In this document: in pieces, positions 63,851-64,000 of the stretch
Position numbering within the stretch: position 1 is the first letter of the stretch
How the letters are laid out: every line of letters starts with the position of its first letter
Source: Novisyntrophococcus fermenticellae
Lineage (GTDB): Bacteria > Bacillota > Clostridia > Lachnospirales > Lachnospiraceae
Assembly: GCF_018866245.1 (NCBI RefSeq)
Contig: NZ_CP076458.1
Span: 2,542,001 to 2,606,000 of the forward strand
Reading direction: 5' to 3'
DNA length: 64,000 nucleotides
Program-made: the position numbers and the translations under genes
The notes under the pieces: model-generated
Told to the model about the DNA's origin: nothing
Database searches by the model: none
What the model saw: the letters and a program-made list of their open reading frames with translations, nothing else

Positions 63851-64000
63851 CACTTTTTTCAAATTCTTTAGACAAGCTATGTAATGCCTTAGCCCTCTTC
63901 TCAAAGAAAACAAATCTTATAGTGTGCTTCATGATACTGGTCAATTTCCATAACTATATAACTCGGTCTGCGCCCCATCTGTCTGGGGTAGCTTAAAGAA

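Noticed and set aside
63643..63996. Plus-strand 117-codon open frame (contains VTGFEPAASWSQ)
   Set aside because: It is the antisense of tRNA-Gly and tRNA-Pro; this translation is a well-known artefact of tRNA genes.

Overview
The window is chromosomal DNA of a Gram-positive Clostridia bacterium, most likely a Lachnospiraceae (gut-type) species; the genus cannot be set from sequence alone. Pointers are the moderate GC, strong AGGAGG-type ribosome binding sites, LPL-type sugar ABC transporter genes without a linked ATPase, an SPKTG cell-wall sorting signal, an IscR/NifS/NifU/MnmA operon, YqhQ (DUF1385), SpoVB/MurJ-type flippases, and a gap-pgk-tpiA cluster. None of the eight tRNA genes encodes the 3' CCA.

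Layout. 1-3.0 kb: an APC amino-acid permease and an orphan 472-residue protein with an XRE-like N-terminus. 3.0-9.7 kb: a giant (2191 aa) surface adhesin with eight tandem isopeptide-type pilin repeats. 10-11.7 kb: a membrane-tethered or exported metallo-beta-lactamase-fold protein and a tRNA-Gly(CCC). 11.8-28 kb: a glucuronoxylo-oligosaccharide locus holding uxuB-uxuA, a divergent AraC regulator, a solute-binding protein and two ABC permeases, GH67 alpha-glucuronidase, a large GH2 enzyme, an SGNH/SASA esterase and a second AraC regulator. 28-36 kb: lysA, pyk, a rhomboid-like zinc-ribbon protein, corA, then aroC, a lactonase and an RluA-type pseudouridine synthase. 36-43 kb: a minus-strand run of sigma-like protein, DUF5684 protein, hisH, hisF, ung, flippase, unknown protein, luxS and UPF0303. 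43-46.6 kb: gap, pgk and tpiA, with an array of palindromic 91-bp repeats between pgk and tpiA that is itself interrupted by a 160-bp palindromic MITE-like element. 46.7-50.7 kb: iscR-iscS-iscU-mnmA-PHP phosphatase. 50.9-59.2 kb: a second flippase, then (minus strand) prfA, nucleotidyltransferase, glmM, TPR lipoprotein, hflX and an LCP protein. 59.3-63 kb: prmC, yqhQ, rpmE, rho. 63.1-63.85 kb: a seven-gene tRNA operon (Pro, Gly, Arg, His, Gln, Lys, Leu) with a near-consensus promoter and a strong terminator.

How the genes work together. In the sugar locus the ABC system should import acidic xylo-oligosaccharides; the enzymes lack signal peptides and would act in the cytoplasm, where the esterase removes acetyl groups, AguA releases (4-O-methyl)glucuronate and the GH2 enzyme removes another sugar. 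UxuB and UxuA carry out the fructuronate to mannonate to 2-keto-3-deoxygluconate steps. Glucuronate isomerase, KDG kinase, KDPG aldolase and a xylanase or xylosidase are not in the window. The iscR operon joins Fe-S assembly to tRNA thiolation.

The most unusual structures are the pgk-tpiA repeat array with its MITE, where the empty target site is preserved in neighbouring repeat copies; a sigma-like protein without region 4; an apparently leaderless pseudouridine synthase gene; and small dispersed palindromic repeats, one of which supplies the last codons of an AraC regulator. I found no CRISPR array, prophage or transposase gene, and I cannot claim a clearly new multi-gene system.
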